This document shows positions 6,119-7,228 of a stretch of 7,228 bases of DNA, one piece after another. Each line of letters opens with the position of its first letter. Position 1 is the stretch's first letter. The DNA comes from Paracoccaceae bacterium (GTDB lineage Bacteria; Pseudomonadota; Alphaproteobacteria; Rhodobacterales; Rhodobacteraceae). A program made the position numbers and the translations under genes. The notes below the pieces were generated by a model. That model worked only from the letters and a program-made list of their open reading frames with translations, made no database searches and had not been told where the DNA came from. The stretch spans positions 1 to 7,228 of the forward strand of contig SLKW01000328.1 of NCBI GenBank assembly GCA_007134405.1, written 5' to 3'.

Positions 6119-6143
6119 CCCGACTATCAAGAAGTCCAACGAT

Positions 6144-6150
6144 GGAGGAG
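6144..6150 (+). promoter_or_regulatory. Ribosome binding site fixing the start of the TRAP binding protein
   Basis: GGAGGAG lies 6 nt before the ATG at 6157. An in-frame ATG at 6142 overlaps this site and would add only MEETP before the twin-arginine signal, so 6157 is the better start. The strong site fits the high level at which periplasmic binding proteins are usually made. Confidence 0.8.
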
Positions 6151-6156
6151 ACACCC

Positions 6157-7218
6157 ATGAAACGCAGAACCTTCCTGGCCTCGGGCGCCGGTATCGGCGC
6201 GGCGACGCTCGCCGCGCCCGCCATCGCCCAGGGCCGGATCGAGTGGAACATGCCCTCGGCCTTTCCCAAGGCCGCGCCGGGCGTGGGCACCAATGTCACC
6301 CGCTATGCCGAGCTGGTCGAGAAGATGTCCGACGGCCGCATGGTGCTGACCGTCTACGGCGCGGGCGAGCTGGTGCCGCCCTTCACGGTCGAGGATGCGG
6401 TGCAGCAGGGCAATGTGCCGATCGGGCACAACACGCCCTATTACGCCGCCTCGCGGTCGGCGGCGCTGCACTGGTACACGGGCGTTCCCTTCGGCATGAC
6501 GGTCTGGGAACACCGCGCCTGGCTGCAATGGGGCGGCGGGCAGGAGATCTGGGAGGACATCTACGCCGAACGCAACCTCCTGCCGATCTACAGCGGCAAT
6601 TCCGGCATCCAGGCCGGCGGCTGGTTCAAGGAGCGGGTCGAAAGCCTTGATGACCTGCAGGGGCTGAACATGCGCATCGCGGGCCTGGGCGGCGAGATGA
6701 TGCGCAAGCTGGGCGTCAACGCCGTGCTGATGCCGGCGGGCGAGATCTTCCAGGCGCTGCAATCGGGCGCGCTGGATGCGGCCGAATGGGTCGGGCCGAT
6801 GCTCGATCAGGCCTTCGGCCTGCAGCGGATCACCAACTACTGCTACACGCCCGCCTTTGCCGAACCCTCGGCGGCGCTGGCCGTGGTCTTCAACAAGGAC
6901 GCCTGGGACGAGTTGTCCGAGGACCTGCAGGCCATCTGCCGGGCGGCGGCGGCGCAATGCGTCTACGAGACGACCGCGCAGTTCGACTATTTCAACGTCA
7001 CCGCGATGGACCAGCTGGCCGAAGCGGGCGTGGAGTTCCTGGCCTTCCCCGACGAGGTGGTCGACGGAATGCGCGACGCCTGGAACGAGGTGAAGGAAGA
7101 ACAGCGCGCCGCCAGCGAGGACGTGGCGCGCGTGCTCGAAAGCATCGAGCCGTTCATGGAAAAGGCCAACGCCTATAACGAGGCCTTCCTGAAGCGCTAC
7201 CTGCCCGCGCGTGGCTGA
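6157..7218 (+). CDS. TRAP transporter substrate-binding protein (DctP family, TakP/FcbT1-like), Tat signal
   Basis: The 353-residue protein begins with a twin-arginine type signal: MKRRTFLASG, then a hydrophobic Ala/Gly stretch and a likely cleavage AIA|Q after residue 24. This suggests folded export to the periplasm. The mature part follows the TakP/FcbT1 (COG4663) pattern: IEWNMPSAFPK (28-38), YGAGELVPPFTVEDAVQQG (67-85), a NSGIQAGGWF strand (148-157), GLNMRIAGLGGEMMRKLG (169-186) with Arg173 as the likely substrate-carboxylate clamp, GEIFQALQSGALDAAEWVGP (195-214), and the C-terminal domain. By analogy with the TakP structure, Gln152, Glu210 and Trp211 could help form a cation-bridged carboxylate site. 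It captures the solute and delivers it to the two permeases encoded just upstream (38-nt gap, same operon). The exact ligand (2-oxo acid, hydroxy acid, aromatic acid or other) cannot be read from sequence. Confidence 0.93.
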   Translation: MKRRTFLASGAGIGAATLAAPAIAQGRIEWNMPSAFPKAAPGVGTNVTRYAELVEKMSDGRMVLTVYGAGELVPPFTVEDAVQQGNVPIGHNTPYYAASRSAALHWYTGVPFGMTVWEHRAWLQWGGGQEIWEDIYAERNLLPIYSGNSGIQAGGWFKERVESLDDLQGLNMRIAGLGGEMMRKLGVNAVLMPAGEIFQALQSGALDAAEWVGPMLDQAFGLQRITNYCYTPAFAEPSAALAVVFNKDAWDELSEDLQAICRAAAAQCVYETTAQFDYFNVTAMDQLAEAGVEFLAFPDEVVDGMRDAWNEVKEEQRAASEDVARVLESIEPFMEKANAYNEAFLKRYLPARG

Positions 7219-7228
7219 CACGTATGCG

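Noticed and set aside
6127..7221. 364-codon minus-strand open frame opposite the TRAP binding protein
   Set aside because: Its length reflects high GC only; it has no recognisable domain, while the plus strand matches the DctP family end to end.
7219..7228. ATG at 7224 after the TRAP operon as a possible next gene start
   Set aside because: Only five bases remain in the window from that point and no ribosome site is visible, so no gene can be supported.

Overview
This is a GC-rich window with the codon usage and gene content of an alphaproteobacterium, most likely a Rhodobacteraceae member (Rhodobacter/Paracoccus-like). That placement is inferred from base composition, from the nsrR-nnrS pair, and from a complete TRAP transporter operon; no rRNA or marker gene is present to fix it.

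Layout. Positions 1-780 (minus) hold a TauE/SafE (TSUP) family membrane exporter cut by the left window edge. It is divergent from an Rrf2-family repressor of NsrR type (975-1430, plus). The 194-bp gap between them carries a perfect AT-only-armed inverted repeat (911-935) that stands out in GC-rich DNA and is the best operator candidate for the repressor. An NnrS family heme-copper membrane protein follows (1563-2771, plus). An FNR/NnrR-like box (1427-1440) overlaps the end of nsrR, and GC-rich overlapping hairpins lie in the nnrS leader. A nitronate monooxygenase family flavoprotein (2886-3956, minus) converges on nnrS. From 4071 a tripartite TRAP transporter runs on the plus strand: small permease (GTG start), large permease (ATGA overlap) and a Tat-signal-bearing substrate-binding protein ending at 7218. 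A good sigma70-like promoter (TTGACA-N17-TTGCAT) precedes the TRAP operon, and a LacI-operator-like palindrome overlaps its -35 box.

How it fits together. The left half reads as a nitric-oxide/nitrosative stress module: an iron-sulfur NO sensor plus NnrS, with two apparent regulatory inputs (NsrR-type and Crp/FNR-type). The nitronate monooxygenase may be a functional neighbour (oxidation of toxic nitronates) or a coincidental one. The TRAP operon imports a carboxylate-type solute that cannot be named from sequence alone; its subunits resemble the TakP/FcbT branch (2-oxo acids, aromatic or hydroxy acids). I see no mobile element, CRISPR array, tRNA/rRNA or broken gene, and no convincing undescribed system. 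The points worth checking are the regulatory sites, the cluster-ligand spacing in NsrR, and ligand-site and topology variations in the TRAP proteins.
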